A DNA stretch of 64,000 nt from Berberis thunbergii. Taxonomy: Eukaryota > Streptophyta > Magnoliopsida > Ranunculales > Berberidaceae. Shown piece by piece: positions 49,290 to 61,622 of the stretch. The notes beneath the pieces were generated by a model. The model saw nothing but the letters and a program-made list of their open reading frames with translations. It searched no databases and had not been told where the DNA came from. Both the position numbers and the translations under genes were made by a program. Location: the NCBI GenBank assembly GCA_003290165.1, contig QNQO01000222.1, positions 248,001-312,000 of the forward strand. Direction: 5' to 3'. Position 1 is the stretch's first letter, and every line of letters starts with the position of its first letter.

Positions 49290-49423
49290 CTGCAAGAAAT
49301 GCATCCAGCTCTTCAGTCGGCACATCAAACACAACACCCTTCCCATCAGCTGAAAGAGTAAGGCCCTTCAAAGATTCAACCTTGTCCTCAGGCAAGAATC
49401 TTCTCAAGATAGAATATGCAAAC
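49290..49423 (-). pseudogene. Exon of unknown origin inside the CACTA element
   Basis: On the minus strand an AG acceptor (49424-49425) and a GT donor (49288-49289) flank a fully open exon reading RFAYSILRRFLPEDKVESLK, GLTLSADGKGVVFDVPTEEL and DAFLA. It has the look of a conserved host protein, in the sense orientation of the element. I cannot name the gene; it could be a captured exon even in this coding copy. Confidence 0.5.
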
Positions 49424-49914
49424 CTACAGACACAAGTCTCTAACGATTCATAAAGTGGCACATACATACATATAGTAACAGGTTGTTCACCTTTAGTAGT
49501 GTCCTACTTCACCTACCATTTGAGATTGATTCAATAAAAACATTCATAGTCAGGTGTAAGAAATTGCTAAGTACAGTACACACAGATATGTTGCAAATAT
49601 TTGCCAATGTAAGGGACAAATACAATAAATAAAGACATGCACAAACCCCAGACACTGGAATGTAAATACATTATGACATCTAAATTCACATTGTATCCTG
49701 GGTCAAAATTTGGGTCCAAAATTCCTAACTAACTTTCCAGTCACCGAGTTAATTTAGACTAGATTGGAAGAGAAGCCTTTGAAGAACAAGGCCCTCACCA
49801 ATATGGATTTTTAATAAGATGACCAAAATGAATATGTGAATAAATAAATAAATAATGGATCACTACTTCAAGCATGTCTGTGGTTGTTTGTGAGATGTTG
49901 TGACTTGTGACCCA

Positions 49915-51061
49915 TTAAACATTTTCTTTCAATCTATCATATTTTTCGCTAAATTTTTTTATTTCCAATGTTTTATCAAAAAGTAATGAACGAGCAGGAA
50001 GTGAAGCATCATACTTCCTTTTAGAGACGGTGGTTCCAACACAACGAACACGTCCCCTTTCTTCTTGGCCAAACACTTGGCTTAGAAGATCATTATCAAT
50101 AGTGAGGTCAGTGGTACCCTGGGTTGAAGATTCTTGCAAGGCGGCCTTTTTTGCTTTAACTTGTTCCTTCAAAAGAATGAAAAAATAAAATAAATCAGGA
50201 CACAAATAATATTCAAACAACTACAAAGTAAATTAAGAATTGTGTATAAAAGACATCATTGGGCACATACCATATATAGTTCAGCACCATGCGTGGGTTT
50301 TCCATCCTTTCCCGTGTGACAAGCAATCCATATATCAGTGCGTGTGACTGGTTCCCCATCAGGACTCTTCTCAACCTATATACTTGAAAGATTAGTCTCA
50401 GCCTATATAGTTAAATGATTATTATTGTACTAGTAGCTAGAAACTCAATTACCATTTCATACTCCACTTCTGTAGCACTCTTTTGTCCACCCCCCCCCCA
50501 TACATACTTTGAACCCTTTTTGTTTTTGGCATTTTGGGCTCTAATTTCCTTCGCTTCAGGGGTACTCTCATAGCGAACAAACTCCTTCCAATCCTCCCCT
50601 CTTACACCATTTGGAACATGCTTATCTTGTTCCTCAATGGTAGGATACTTATCCAAATAGTCCTTCCTAAAATCGGCCTTGAACCTTCTGAAATATTCTG
50701 GCATTTTCAAATGCACACTCCTTTTCACATAATTTGGGATGTCGTATTCACGCTGCAAATAAGCCATTGAGATAAATAAGATATTATGAAAATCAATGAT
50801 GTAAAATCTCACCTTGAGGCCATTCCACACATCCTCTTTGTAGTTGTCAGTAACATGGTGCCAACCTTTGAATTTGATGAGCACAATGGTTTCAACAAGC
50901 TTTCCAATGTGTTTATTGAAATTTCTAGCACCAGGTCCAACTGTTAAACCATGGACATTGAACTGTATGGTCTTTTTAACTTCACTGTCATCATTTGTAG
51001 ATGTGGTGACATCATTGGTGGAAAGATTGTCGTGAGTACTACCCATTTCTATCAATGACAT
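49915..51061 (-). pseudogene. Ptta/En-Spm plant transposase (Transposase_24; TNPA-like second ORF)
   Basis: Exon 51061-50760 encodes the N-terminal part with VHGLTVGPGARNFNKHIGKL and KFKGWHHVTDNYKEDVW, then YLQREYDIPNYVKRSVHLKM. The next part has FRKDYLDKYPTIEEQDKHVP, KEFVRYESTPEAKEIRAQNA and KNKKGSKYVWGGGGQKS. The following exon (50375-50272) gives DGEPVTRTDIWIACHTGKDG-type sequence, and the last (50220-49918) a Lys/Glu-rich tail. Family members bind the element's ends. An extended C-run (50490-50498) underlies GGGG and could be a slippage site. Most exons are open; I did not find a certain lesion in this ORF. Confidence 0.85.
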
Positions 51062-51327
51062 TATAGATATTAACCATTATCAAACAAAAAGAAATAAGAA
51101 ACAACTATATACACTACATTTATAGATAGTTTCCTTCCACAACATATCACCACAAACATATTTTTATAAAGCATTGGAAAAGCCAATCTGAATACTTAGC
51201 TACAAAGCTTCCCTTTCCCAACTCAAAAGTCAAAATAAGAAACAAAGACAAAATAATTGGTCTCAACCAAAGAGGATGACTAAAATAGAATTAGAAATGC
51301 ACCAAAAAAATATTGTAGCATAGTCAA

Positions 51328-51858
51328 TTAAAATTCCAGTAAGCTCTTCAGGTTGGGGTTGTCTTTCAAGATGCTTTGATACACAGTGGGAGTTTCCTTT
51401 TTTTTATTGACATTAGTATTCAAGCCTCTTTGAGTATGTAGAACTACATGCCACTCGTCATTTGATTGATCTTTCGAATAAAATACCCCACTTGCTTCTT
51501 GAGCTAAAATGAATGGATCCTCTTCCACCTTTCTTTTGTATTTTAGCTTCGACAAGTTTACCATCTCATGGTTCCAAATTGGGTCCACCTTATATGCATT
51601 TTTCTTATCTTCCACTTTGACCCAATCACAATAGAAGACAATTTCTTTGAAATCTATGTAGTCTAGCACCAGTATGTCTCTAACAACTCCATACCATTTG
51701 ATTAGTTGGTCCTTTGGCCTCTTATCTTTCTCACTAGCAACAAAATGAGCAATGGCATCCATGGAGACACCACTATCTTGTGTCACCAAACATTCATCCG
51801 AAGAACTTATCGCAAATGTGAAACCATTTACACAATATTTTGGATATCGGGTTGCCAA
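51328..51858 (-). pseudogene. CACTA TNP2 protein, DUF4216 region
   Basis: The frame starting MATRYPKYCVNGFTF contains VYCDW-like and YKVDPIWNHEMVNLSKLKYK and ends with FILAQEASGVFYSKDQSNDE followed by WHVV. This is the DUF4216 segment usually found C-terminal to TNP2 transposase (native wording: W.VV...PR). It follows the DUF4218 part after intron-like or degenerate sequence at 51870-52180. Confidence 0.85.
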
Positions 51859-52188
51859 AAATTGTGGACCATTGGCTAATCTCTAAAGTGTGGTATTTGT
51901 TTCTCCAGTCTTCTCCAACTACATTGTAAAAAAAATCATCTTAGAACTGAAATCTGAAAATAAAAAATAATTATATATATATATATATATGAATAAATAC
52001 ACATTATAAAATACCTTATTACACAACCAAGGAATAAAATCAGTGGCTTTCTCAACATTTTTCCCTGACCTTTTTTTTTACTTTGTGTAGCCAACTCCAT
52101 GCAATATTCATTGTATTTTTTGCACAAGTTACCATATTATCATAATTCTATATTTCTAGTTATAAAAAAAACTAAAATATTATATATC

Positions 52189-54765
52189 TTACTCTTCCCA
52201 ATGACTCGAATTAGCAAGTGCATTGAAAACCCATCTTCGAGCTTGTTTAAATTGTACATTGTTTAGCATGTAGTTTTTTCCTTTATCCAATGGCTTTTCA
52301 TCGACATACTCATCATTTACATTAAGCCACTCCTCTTGACTGTGTTTGTGAGTTCCGAACCGTGGCTTTGTCATATACTCCATGTAGTATGTAACAGATC
52401 TATCTACAAGGTATGATTCTGCTATTGACCCTTTTATGTATCTGAAAATTTTAGCATAGTCGTTGTATCGTTTCATTAACCTATCAATCATAAATAAAAT
52501 GATAAATTAGTATATAATATAATAAGTTAACGTGATGACGTGCACTAAAATTAGAAAAATTATTTACTGCTCAAAGGGATACATCCATCGATATCAAACT
52601 GGACCACCAAGCATCACTTCCTCGGTTAGATGAGCCATGCAATGCACACTTATAACAAAGAATGACGGTGGAAGCTCCTTTTCAAGGACACAAATTGCCT
52701 CAATCACACCTTTGTGTGCCAACTGAAGATCTGTTTTGTTGATCACTTTAGCACATAAGATATTAAAGAATAAGCTAATTCTTTGAATAACAATTTTTAA
52801 ATCTTTATCCTTCTTGTCACAAAAAACATGTCTAAGCAAAAATGGAAGTAAATGTTGCATAATGACATGGTAGTCATGTGACTTCAGTCCTCTTAGCTCT
52901 AGGGGATTGCCAAGAACGCAATTACTCAACTTGGATGAAAATCCACTCGGCAATTTCAACTCTTTTAGTGTATTCATAAATACTTTTTTTCTTTCTTGGT
53001 CAAGGCAAATGATGCTTTTGGCATTGAAGTTTTTCCCGTTTCATTGTCATGGCTCAACCAATATCTCTTATGAGTTCCCATGTCTTCCATATATTTTCGA
53101 GCATTCTCACCATCCTTTGTTTTCTTAGAGACATTCAACAATATGTTCAATAAATGTTCAACGACATTCTTTTTAGTATGCATCACATCAATATTATGAC
53201 GTAGCTCAACAAACTTCCAGTATGGAAAATCAAATAAAATGGACCTTCTAGACCACGGTGGCGCAATCTTATTGGTTGGTTCATCATTGACGTTATCATT
53301 ATCAACCATATTCTTGCGCTTTTGCCCACTAACCCTACCTTGTGTAGAACTACCTTCCAAAATTTTCACTATCATTCGTTCAACTTCTTCACCAGATAAT
53401 CGTCGTGGAGCATGACGATGTTCAACATCTTTGTTGAATCCCTTGTCATATCTAAACTTGTGTTTTGTAGGTAAAAAACGTCGATGGGCTCTATAGCATA
53501 TCTTTCGACTGTTTGAAAGACGTTCAGATTCTACATCATCAACACAAATAGGGCATGCATTATAACCATGAACATTACAACCAGCTAGAGTCCCATAAGC
53601 AGGAAAGTCATGGATACCCCAAAACAACATTGCTTTCAATCGAAAATTGCTTTAGTACACACATCCCAAGTTGAAACACCATCTACCCACAATTCTTTCA
53701 ACTCTTCTACTAATGGCTCCAGGTAAACATCAATATTCTTTTCGGGTGCTTTTGGCCCTGATATTAACAAGGTTAACAAACAAAACTCCTTTTTCATGGA
53801 TAAAAAAGGTGAAAGATTCAAAGGTGCTATTATTACTGGCCAACAACTATAAGCATTACTTAGATTTCTACGTGGGTTAAAACCATCAGTCGATATTGCA
53901 AGTCTCAAATTCCTACTATCAGAGGCAAACTTTGGCCATCTCATATTTGTTGAAGTCCATTGTGCTGAATCATATGGATGTCTCATCAAATTCCCATCTG
54001 AACAAGCATCCTTGTGCCAAGTCATTGCTTCGCCAATCCACGGTATGCTAAAAAATCTTTTCAACCTTGGAATCAATGGAAAATACTTTACAACCTTTTT
54101 AGCTTCTTTCCTGTATACCTTGCCAGACTCGTTGTCATCGACATCTACATAAACCTTATACCTACCAGAACCACATTTTGGAAAAGTAACCAGACCCTCA
54201 TATTCTTTCCAATAGAGTATGCATCCATTGGCACATGCATGTATTGTCTTACATTCCATCCCCATATCTTTAATTGTGTTTTTCATGTTTGGGTAGTTAT
54301 CTGGAAAATTACAATCATCCGACAATAAGGTTTTTAATCCATTTTAACAACATCGTCACACTATTACCACTCCAACTAAAACGAGTCTTGAAATTCTGCA
54401 ATTCAATAATGGTGGACAACGTGATCTTATCCTTAGGACACCCATTGTACAAAGGCATAGTCGCTTTTTCCTTATACTTTTGATACTTCTTGTTCATAAT
54501 TGTCTCAGGTTCACAAGAAAGTTTCGGACCACCTTCTGGATTACTGCCAAATCATTCTTCGACTGTGTCAATCAAGTCATTTATCCCATCATCAGCCTCC
54601 ACAGTTTCCATGTTGAGGAATACATCATCAACTAGATCGCTCATCCTAGGATATTCAAAGGCATCATCAGGTTCAACCACTTCTGTCATAGGTACACCAA
54701 TCACATGCTTGTTTATATTCTCTCCATGATGTATCCACGTGACATAATTGGTATCAATGCCATGG
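52189..54765 (-). pseudogene. CACTA TNP2 transposase (Transposase_21) with DUF4218, disrupted
   Basis: On the minus strand from 54765: TWIHHGEN (end of the transposase-associated domain), an acidic linker, MPLYNGCPKDKITLSTIIEL, then CKTIHACANGCILYWKEYEG, the Cys motif of TNP2, FPKCGSGRYK, LKRFFSIPWIGEAMTWHKDA and FNPRRNLSNAYSCWPVIIAP. A frameshift near 53640 leads to LFWGIHDFPAYGTLAGCNVH, then FVELRHNIDVMHTKKNVVEH. A second shift in a T/A run near 52975 leads to DUF4218 (GLKSHDYHVIMQHLLPFLLR, VISVHCMAHLTEEVMLGGPV). A TGA follows that GPV, before YRWMYPFE; then KGSIAESYLVDRSVTYYMEY. At least three lesions make it inactive. Confidence 0.92.
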
Positions 54766-54949
54766 CTTAATGATATTCACATAATTATTACAGAATATAT
54801 CCCTTAATTTGTACATGTTAGTGTTTCGATTATTATATTTTATAGTAATTATTTCGTTTTAATATCTTTGCAGGAATTTGAGCTTAAACGATAAATCCAT
54901 ATTAAGCAGTCACAAACGACAATTAGGCAATTTCAATGGTGGTATCAAA

Positions 54950-55185
54950 CAAAACACAAACCTACACCCAACACCTAACTCTTAACCTAAAATCCACAAA
55001 CCTACACCCAACACCTAACTCTTAACCTAAAAATCCACAAACCTACACCCAACACCTAGCTCACAACCTAAAAATCCACAAACCTAAACCTTGAAACCTA
55101 ATTCATAACCTAAAACCCACAAACCTAAACCTTGAAACCTAATTCATAACCTAAACCCCATCCATAACCTAATCCATAACCTAAA
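54950..55185 (+). repeat. Minisatellite in U3 of the LTR, ~40-bp unit
   Basis: CACAAACCTACACCCAACAC followed by CTAACTCTTAACCTAAAAT is repeated three times. Then CACAAACCTAAACCTTGAAA with CCTAATTCATAACCTAAA follows twice. The same array is at 61802-62037 in the 3' LTR. It lies ~70-300 bases upstream of the TATA box, where it could act as an enhancer-like repeat. Confidence 0.85.
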
Positions 55186-55255
55186 ACCAAACTCAATCCT
55201 ACCCTCATTGATGAATCTACCCCTCATCTCATCCCTATTCATCTTGGCTATTTTC

Positions 55256-55263
55256 TATAAATA
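55256..55263 (+). promoter_or_regulatory. TATA box of the LTR promoter
   Basis: TATAAATA in the context TTTTCTATAAATAGAGG; the copy in the 3' LTR is at 62108-62115. Transcription would be expected to start about 30 bases downstream, near 55290. Confidence 0.75.
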
Positions 55264-55460
55264 GAGGATAATGGGGTGAGAAAAGGGGGAGAAAAGAGAA
55301 GGGAAAAGAAGCAAATTAGGAAAAATTCAATCCTCTTTCTCTCAAATTCACCACACCCTCACCACCACCACCTATCCCTCTTCCACTCACTCAGCAGTCA
55401 CCTCTCCCACTCACTCACAGTCCCCTCGCCATCGCACCACCGCGCACCACCGTCACCACC

Positions 55461-55799
55461 GTGAAACAGGGGTGTGACAACCCTGTTTCACGTCCAATTT
55501 TTTACTCCACCACCACTCTCTGCTCATCTCCCCTGTTCACCTCACCCTTGCCACCGCACGAGCTCCACCACCGCACGAAAATCCGCGACAGAACCACCGC
55601 AAAAAGCCGCGAAACAGAGCCGCACCGCAACTCTGTTTCGCCTCGCGACAGAGTCTGTTCCTCTCATTTCTCGGCCTCTCTTCGTCTCGAGCTTCTTCCT
55701 GACTCCCTCTCTCGCGACCATCGTCACGACCAGGCCAATCATCACCGCCACCACCTCGCGAAACAGCGCCACCACCATAAAACAGGGAGCTCCCTGTTT
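55461..55799 (+). promoter_or_regulatory. Three hairpins with a shared stem in the LTR leader
   Basis: Hairpin 1 (55461-55491): GTGAAACAGGG, 9-base loop, CCCTGTTTCAC. Hairpin 2 (55609-55641): GCGAAACAGAG, 11-base loop, CTCTGTTTCGC. Hairpin 3 (55780-55799): the perfect palindrome AAACAGGGAGCTCCCTGTTT. The core GAAACAGRG is common to stems 1 and 2 and nearly so to 3. They lie 170-510 bases after the expected start site. The same structures are in the 3' LTR (+6852), where the one change (62481) falls in the loop of hairpin 2. Confidence 0.7.
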
Positions 55800-56833
55800 C
55801 ATTTTCCTTCTCTGTTTTATTTCGGTTTTGTAGCTGTTTCCTCACCCTCTATTTTCCTTTTTCAGGTTCTGGAGATGAATTGAGCCCGAGGACGATCACG
55901 GGGAGCGACGGACAGCGGCGGAGCGACCGCTGTCGCGCTGGAGAAGACGGTGGCGCGTCGGTGGCACTGTAGCGCGGGAATTTTAAATCTGGTTTTGATT
56001 TTTGGCTATTTGCACCCCCGTTTCTGTAAGAGCCACCACAAGCTGTTGGACCAGTTTTCTCGGGATTCGCATCCGTGCAGAGATGATTTCCACCTCCATT
56101 GACGTTGTGCCCACCGCCACCATGACCAGCTAAACCATTCGCCAAGGCTACGATGAAACCATGGGATTTTCTAGAGTTTGTGTATTTAAATTTATTATTT
56201 TCTTTATGCTTGAACGTTAAACACATTTGATTTATGATTTTTAATAAATTGCTTTCACCGATTATATCCTGATTAATTATCTAGACTAGTCGGTAGTTAG
56301 AAGTACCCTTTGTTGAAATTCAAAAGTCTGATTTAATCAATTAATCTGAATCTGTGATTGTGTGTGCCGTAAGAAGACACACAATGCTAGGGATTAGGAT
56401 TAGTTAAAATAAACCTGTGATTGTGTGTGCTGTAAGAAGACACGCAATTCTAGGGGTTTATACCTATGCTTAAATCAATTGTGAACTTAGATTAATCTTT
56501 AGGTTAGTCATGTTAAATCTTGAAAACAATATCTTTGATTACACAAATCTCAAAGAACCTGTGGTGGATTCAATGCCTTGGTTTCCTTTCTCATATTATT
56601 TAAAACTTTTTATTTTGTTTTTAATTTGATTTTTAGTTTACATATTTTAATTGCTGTAACCCCAATTTTAAATTAGTTTAATTAAATTCTAAAATTTCAA
56701 TTGCATCCACTTTCCTCGTGGGATCAACCCGTACTTGCCGTTGTCTACCAGTTAGGCACCGTGCACTTGCGGTTATTACAAGTGGGTTAAATTAACCTGT
56801 TAATTTAGGTTAGTTAAATCTGCATCAAGTTTT

Positions 56834-56851
56834 TGGCGCCGTTGCCGGGGA
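56834..56851 (+). promoter_or_regulatory. Primer binding site for tRNA-Asp
   Basis: TGGCGCCGTTGCCGGGGA is an exact complement of the 3' end of plant tRNA-Asp(GTC), including the CCA. It lies six bases after the LTR. Priming by tRNA-Asp is usual in Athila-type and related Ty3/gypsy elements. Confidence 0.92.
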
Positions 56852-58310
56852 AGGTTGCGGTGTAATTGAATTGAAGATTTATTTTCACTAATTAAAAAAA
56901 AAAATCATAAAAATTCATAAAAAAAAAAAAAATTTTAAAAATTTAAAATATAAAAATTTAAAAAAAAAAACAACAAAACAAAAACAAAAAAAAATTTCAA
57001 TTTATTTTTATTTTATTAAGTTCTTTTTACACTCATTTTGTGTTTGATTTTGCAGAATACACGCTTCTCGAGGATATTGGACGATCCTGCAAAAACATCA
57101 AGAAAATTTTTATTTTTATTTTGTGAGGAGAGTTGTACTTTTATTTTCACCTCGTTTTCCGAGTGTGCGGTTGTAATAATTTTTTGAACTTTACTATTTT
57201 TCATTTTGTTTAATTAAAAAAAAAAAAACCCAAAATTTTCTAAGTCAAAAGAAATTATAGGGAAACAATTTTAATTGTTACCCAATAATTTTTTATGATT
57301 TAGAAATCCGACTTCTAAGACCAAGACCAGTAAATTTATTTGCATGTGCTTGTGTGCTGATTGAAACATATAAAGAGAAGTTGGACTTTTTTTTGAATTG
57401 TGTTAACTTTTTGTGTAGAACGGAATGCGCACACTGTAAGTATTTCTATCACACGCAACGTATTAGCGACCAGGGTGCTTGGTGTAATTGTTTGAAATTG
57501 TGTGATTGGTTGTTAAATTTCTGTAATTGTGGATGCTAAACTTTAGTAATTCATAATAAGCAGACCCAGCTTATAAATAGAAATTGGTGGGACTTGATAT
57601 CCCCACCTCATCACTCCAGCTGTGTGCAACCAATATCCTAACATAATTAAAATCAATTAGCAAGTTAGATAGAGCATTTTTTAGGTACGGTGTTCATAGG
57701 ACAACCAAGACCAAGGTGAATCCGATATTTTTTGTGTTGATCCAAGCTAAAAGTGACGATGGGTTTAATCATTCAATGAACTCCGAGAGGCCACTGCCAC
57801 AAGGGTAATTCACCCGGTACGCCGAGTCATAAGTAAGCTACGATCCACAAGAAGAATTGGTGTAACTAACAGTTTTTGGTTAGGAACACAAGCCTCAAGT
57901 GTGCATTTAACATCACATCGTTCTCACATCTATTGGCTTACAGAGCGGTAGCACAAGGAAGTACTTAATTGGACCATTGTGACCTCCTTTTCTTGTGCGG
58001 TAATCCGGTTTCTTTGAAACAAAACTCTAGCCTACTGATTTTGAACTTTGCGGTGTAAAGTGTACACTCTTAGGATCAACTTGTAGCACCCATTGTTGTG
58101 TCATAAAGATTACATAAGAAATAATTGTCCTCCAAAGATAAAAAGATAATTGATCTCAAAAACGTTGATTGCTTAGGGAGGCATGTTTCTTGTGCATTTA
58201 TTGGTTGCTGATTGCATGTGAGCTTGTGTATATTTTTAGAGTTAGTGCTTTCAAAAAAAAAAAAAAACAAACAAACAAACAAACAAAAACAAAAAAAAAA
58301 AAAAAAAAAT
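56852..58310 (+). other. AT-rich 5' internal region of the young element
   Basis: This leader has A-rich tracts (56896-56995 and 58253-58308) and no ORF of note. The part corresponding to the CCHC-knuckle region of the older copy is missing or replaced by the A/C-rich tract before 58310. Confidence 0.55.
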
Positions 58311-59457
58311 TGAACACAAAGGATTATCCAGCCTATTTTTCCGAGCAAGTCAATACATTTTATGACATGCGACGACCTGAGTATGATCCATATTTAGATT
58401 ATTACCCAGGTCTAGCTTATCATTATGACTTATCATGGGCTCATGGTCAGTACCATGAAGGTCATCTAGACACTCCTCAGACTCCTCAAGCTTTCATTCC
58501 TGACACTGAGTTAGAGAATATCATGAAATTTTTATAGAGCGAACAGGAGAAGTGCTTGAGCAAAATTCTCATAATATCACAGATTTGACAACTATTTTTC
58601 AACAAAACTCTCAAGCTATCCGGAAACTTGAGATGACTGTGAATCAGATAGTTGAGTCAATTCCTGAGATAGAGTCAGAAAAATTCCCTAGTAACTCATT
58701 TATTGATGAACCTGTCGATTTTGAGGCACTACAGACATCTCCTTCCCTTGTTGACTCATGCCTCCCTAGTGACTCATGCATCGAATCAAACTGTGAACAT
58801 TTTTTAGAGTCTCCCCTTGACTGTTTAGAGGCTTGTTTGACTCAATTTAGTTTAGACTTTGATGTTGATGATTCCATTAGGGAAGTCAATGATTTGCTTA
58901 ACTCAGTCCCCATTGTGGATACTAGTTTTAAATGGAAGTCTAAAGTGAAGCCTCTTCCACTCAGTGAGTCAAAACTAGCCCCATCAGTTGAGCCACCTGA
59001 GCTTAACCTTAAACAATTACCTGACACCCTCAGGTATGCATTTTCAGGTGATGAGTTGTCTAGACCAACATCTCTATGTGATTCATGTGATGAGCCTGTA
59101 CCACCTGATATATCCATCACCTCATCTACTTGCATCACATTGCCCTTTACTAAGGCTACTTTCACCGATCCCTTGTGTTGTATTGAGGATTTCAGTTTTC
59201 ACCATCCTGTTGTGAAAATTATCCAATCATCCGATTTGGAACCAGACATAGGATGTTCCCTTTTTGGAGCACACAAGGATCATCTGTTGTGTATGACTAC
59301 TGGTCACTTTTGGAATGTCCTCGTGTACTTGGTGCCCCATGTGATTGCTATATTTTGGTGGACTGATCCTCAACTGTTCAGGTTGTTGATATACGACCTT
59401 GGACTAAGTTTTTGTCATATTCTTCCTCTACATTTTGTTGATACACCATTTTTTTAG
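58311..59457 (+). pseudogene. gag-like ORF of the young element, one frameshift
   Basis: The first part (to 58537) reads DYPAYFSEQVNTFYDMRRPE, YDLSWAHGQYHEGH and IPDTELENIMKF. A slip in the T-run near 58530 then moves to the frame ending 59457, with RTGEVLEQNSHNITDLTTIF and NSQAIRKLEMTVNQIVES, similar to the gag coiled-coil part of Athila-like elements (AIRNLEVQIGQ-type). An acidic, Ser-rich stretch and VPPDISI, EDFSFHHPVVKIIQSSDLEP and IFWWTDPQLFRLLIYDLG follow. There is no protease (DSGA), RT or integrase motif. The same layout is in the older copy, so the ORF structure was inherited by the family. Confidence 0.6.
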
Positions 59458-61605
59458 GAAGAATATTTGTCGAGCTGATGACGTTAAACCAAGCGCTCCT
59501 AGGAGGCAGCCTAGCTTTAGTTGTGTGTCTCTGCTGTTAGTCTGGATTGATTTTCGAGTACCCTATTTAGTTGTGTTTCACTCATACTCGTTAGCTCCGT
59601 AACAATTTTGACTTACAACTTGCTTTTCTTTTTAGTTTTCTTTGTTTGTGTCGAATCTACAGTTTATCAATTTCTAATGAAAACTCCATGATTCTTATAT
59701 TGGTGAGCCTCATTGATGGACGACTTCTTGGAAATTGGTAAAATCTTCATCGCGGTAATACTGTTCTAACCTCCTCTCATGTACTTACTTCATTCATTTG
59801 TCAGAATTATTAAACATTGAGGACAATGTTTGGATTAGGTTTGGGGGTAGGAGTCATGAGTCGGTGAATTTTTCATCATTTTTTTTTTTGTAGTATTTTC
59901 TTTTCTTTTCTTGATTAAAAAAAAAAAAATAATAATAATAATAATATGCTTTTCTGTCAAGAAAACTTGGTCTTTTGCGAGTATGAAAATGGATTTTAAA
60001 TGTTTTATGCTCAAGAAAATGCAAGCTAACTTAACATATTGGTATATTGATAAAGACTGAAAGTTTATTAAGATCCTTAAGTTAGACCTAGTTCATAAGA
60101 TTTTTCAACTCGATTATCTTTGCACCATGAGCCATGTTAGCATAACTTGAAGTTGATGAGTGAAATATATACTAGAAAACCTTAGAATAATAGTGGAGAC
60201 TTAACCCTGAAAGCTTTGAGCCTTTCTATTTTTCTGAGGGTTATACATAAACTCTGATTTTTCTTGAGTCTACATTATCTCGTTGATGATCTCATTATTT
60301 TCATTCTTTTGATCAATTGCTTTGGAAATGACATAAAAATTGAATTATTACACTAGAACTTCTTGGCTTATTCAATTGAGATGTCATATACTGACCCGAA
60401 CTTAGGAAATGATCTAGGCATTTTTTTCTTTAGACCATTAACTAGCCTTTTTAACTTACCCATAACATTAACTTTTTGTAGCCTTTTGACTAGCCTTTTA
60501 ACTTACCCATAACATTAACTTTTTGTAGCTTTTTGAGCCATAGATTAACCTTTTATTTGTTAACCCATTAACCTTTACCCAATTTTTCTGGGAATGTGTA
60601 CGGATGAATATACTTGGTGTAAAAAGGGTATGAAAGAGCAAAATATGAGATATTTCATAAATCCTCTATGAAAGAAAGAAAAAGAAAGAAAGAAAGAAAA
60701 AGAAAGAAAGAAAGAAAGAAAAAGAAAGAAAAGAAAGCAGAAGAAGAATGTGAATGAGGATAAAGATGTGAGAATGAAGAAAAAATTGATGGTGCGCAAC
60801 ATTGATTTATTCTTGATAGCCCTAATTGTATGTATAATGGGTGTATACATTCTTAGAAATTTTTGTTAGAATCCTTTGACATCCCCCATTAACCATTACC
60901 CAAACCCCATTACAACCCAACAAAGTCCTAGTTGATCTTAGGTAAAGGTTGGTTATGTAGATGTAGATGTGGAGATTTAATAACTAAGACCTATGGTGTT
61001 TGATTCAACATTTCCAAAAGTAATTGATATTCCTGTCAATGAGATCATGTTCATTCCATTCTTGAAAAGTCCGTTCTTCATATTATTATATGTGAGATGA
61101 TTGTTTTCCATTATTTACTCTTTTCCTCACATATAAACTGAGTGAAATACCAAATCTCTGAGTGCTTTATTGTGAGTGACATGAGAGGTTTGAAGTCAAA
61201 ACAAACTTTCTACAGGAGATTTAGTCATTGTTTTACTCTGAAATGAAAAGTTATGTTGACAGTGCTATCCACACACACACATTGAGTTGAGGATGATTAT
61301 GAATTTTTTCTAACCTTTGGAGAATATTAAATTATTTGGGGATTTGTTGATACACTAAAATGACACTATTTGTTTCCTGCATTTCTTGAAGTTTTAAAAT
61401 GAATACTATTTGACCAAGTTTTGATTGAGTCATTAATGTTTGTGGGTAACATGTCTGGAAACCCTCACGAGACTATAACTCGTCCACTAGAGGTAATCTA
61501 GGGGTTTAAAGCCTTGTTGCACGTTTAAGGTAAGTGCAACCGATGATTCCTGCGAAAGTGAGTTAGGATTTTCTTTTTATTGTTTTGCTCGAGGACTAGC
61601 AAAAT
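59458..61605 (+). other. 3' non-coding internal region of the young element
   Basis: It begins with GACGTTAAACCAAGCGCTCC and GGAGGCAGCC, the block that follows pol in many plant Ty3/gypsy elements. There is an internal polypurine-like GGTTTGGGGGTAGGAG near 59839, an AAT microsatellite (59928-59945) and a GAAA-rich tract (60667-60740). No gene is visible. Confidence 0.6.
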
Positions 61606-61622
61606 ATAGGTTTGGGGGTATT
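61606..61622 (+). promoter_or_regulatory. Polypurine tract before the 3' LTR
   Basis: AGGTTTGGGGGTATT directly precedes the 3' LTR. A second copy of the core (GGTTTGGGGGTA) lies ~1.8 kb upstream near 59839. Confidence 0.7.

Larger units (their letters stand above)
54771..56827 (+). repeat. 5' LTR of the young element
   Basis: It starts TGATATTCACAT and ends TCTGCATCA. It contains a ~40-bp minisatellite, a TATA box and a GC-rich transcribed part with hairpins. Frames at 55461-55883 and on the minus strand are low-complexity and unlikely to be genes. Confidence 0.95.

Noticed and set aside
58076..58537. Lys/Asn-rich and Phe-rich frames over the A/C-rich tract
   Set aside because: These are translations of a simple A-rich tract; only the part after ~58311 resembles gag.
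60667..60740. GAAA-rich tract as a regulatory element
   Set aside because: It is a simple microsatellite inside non-coding retrotransposon DNA.
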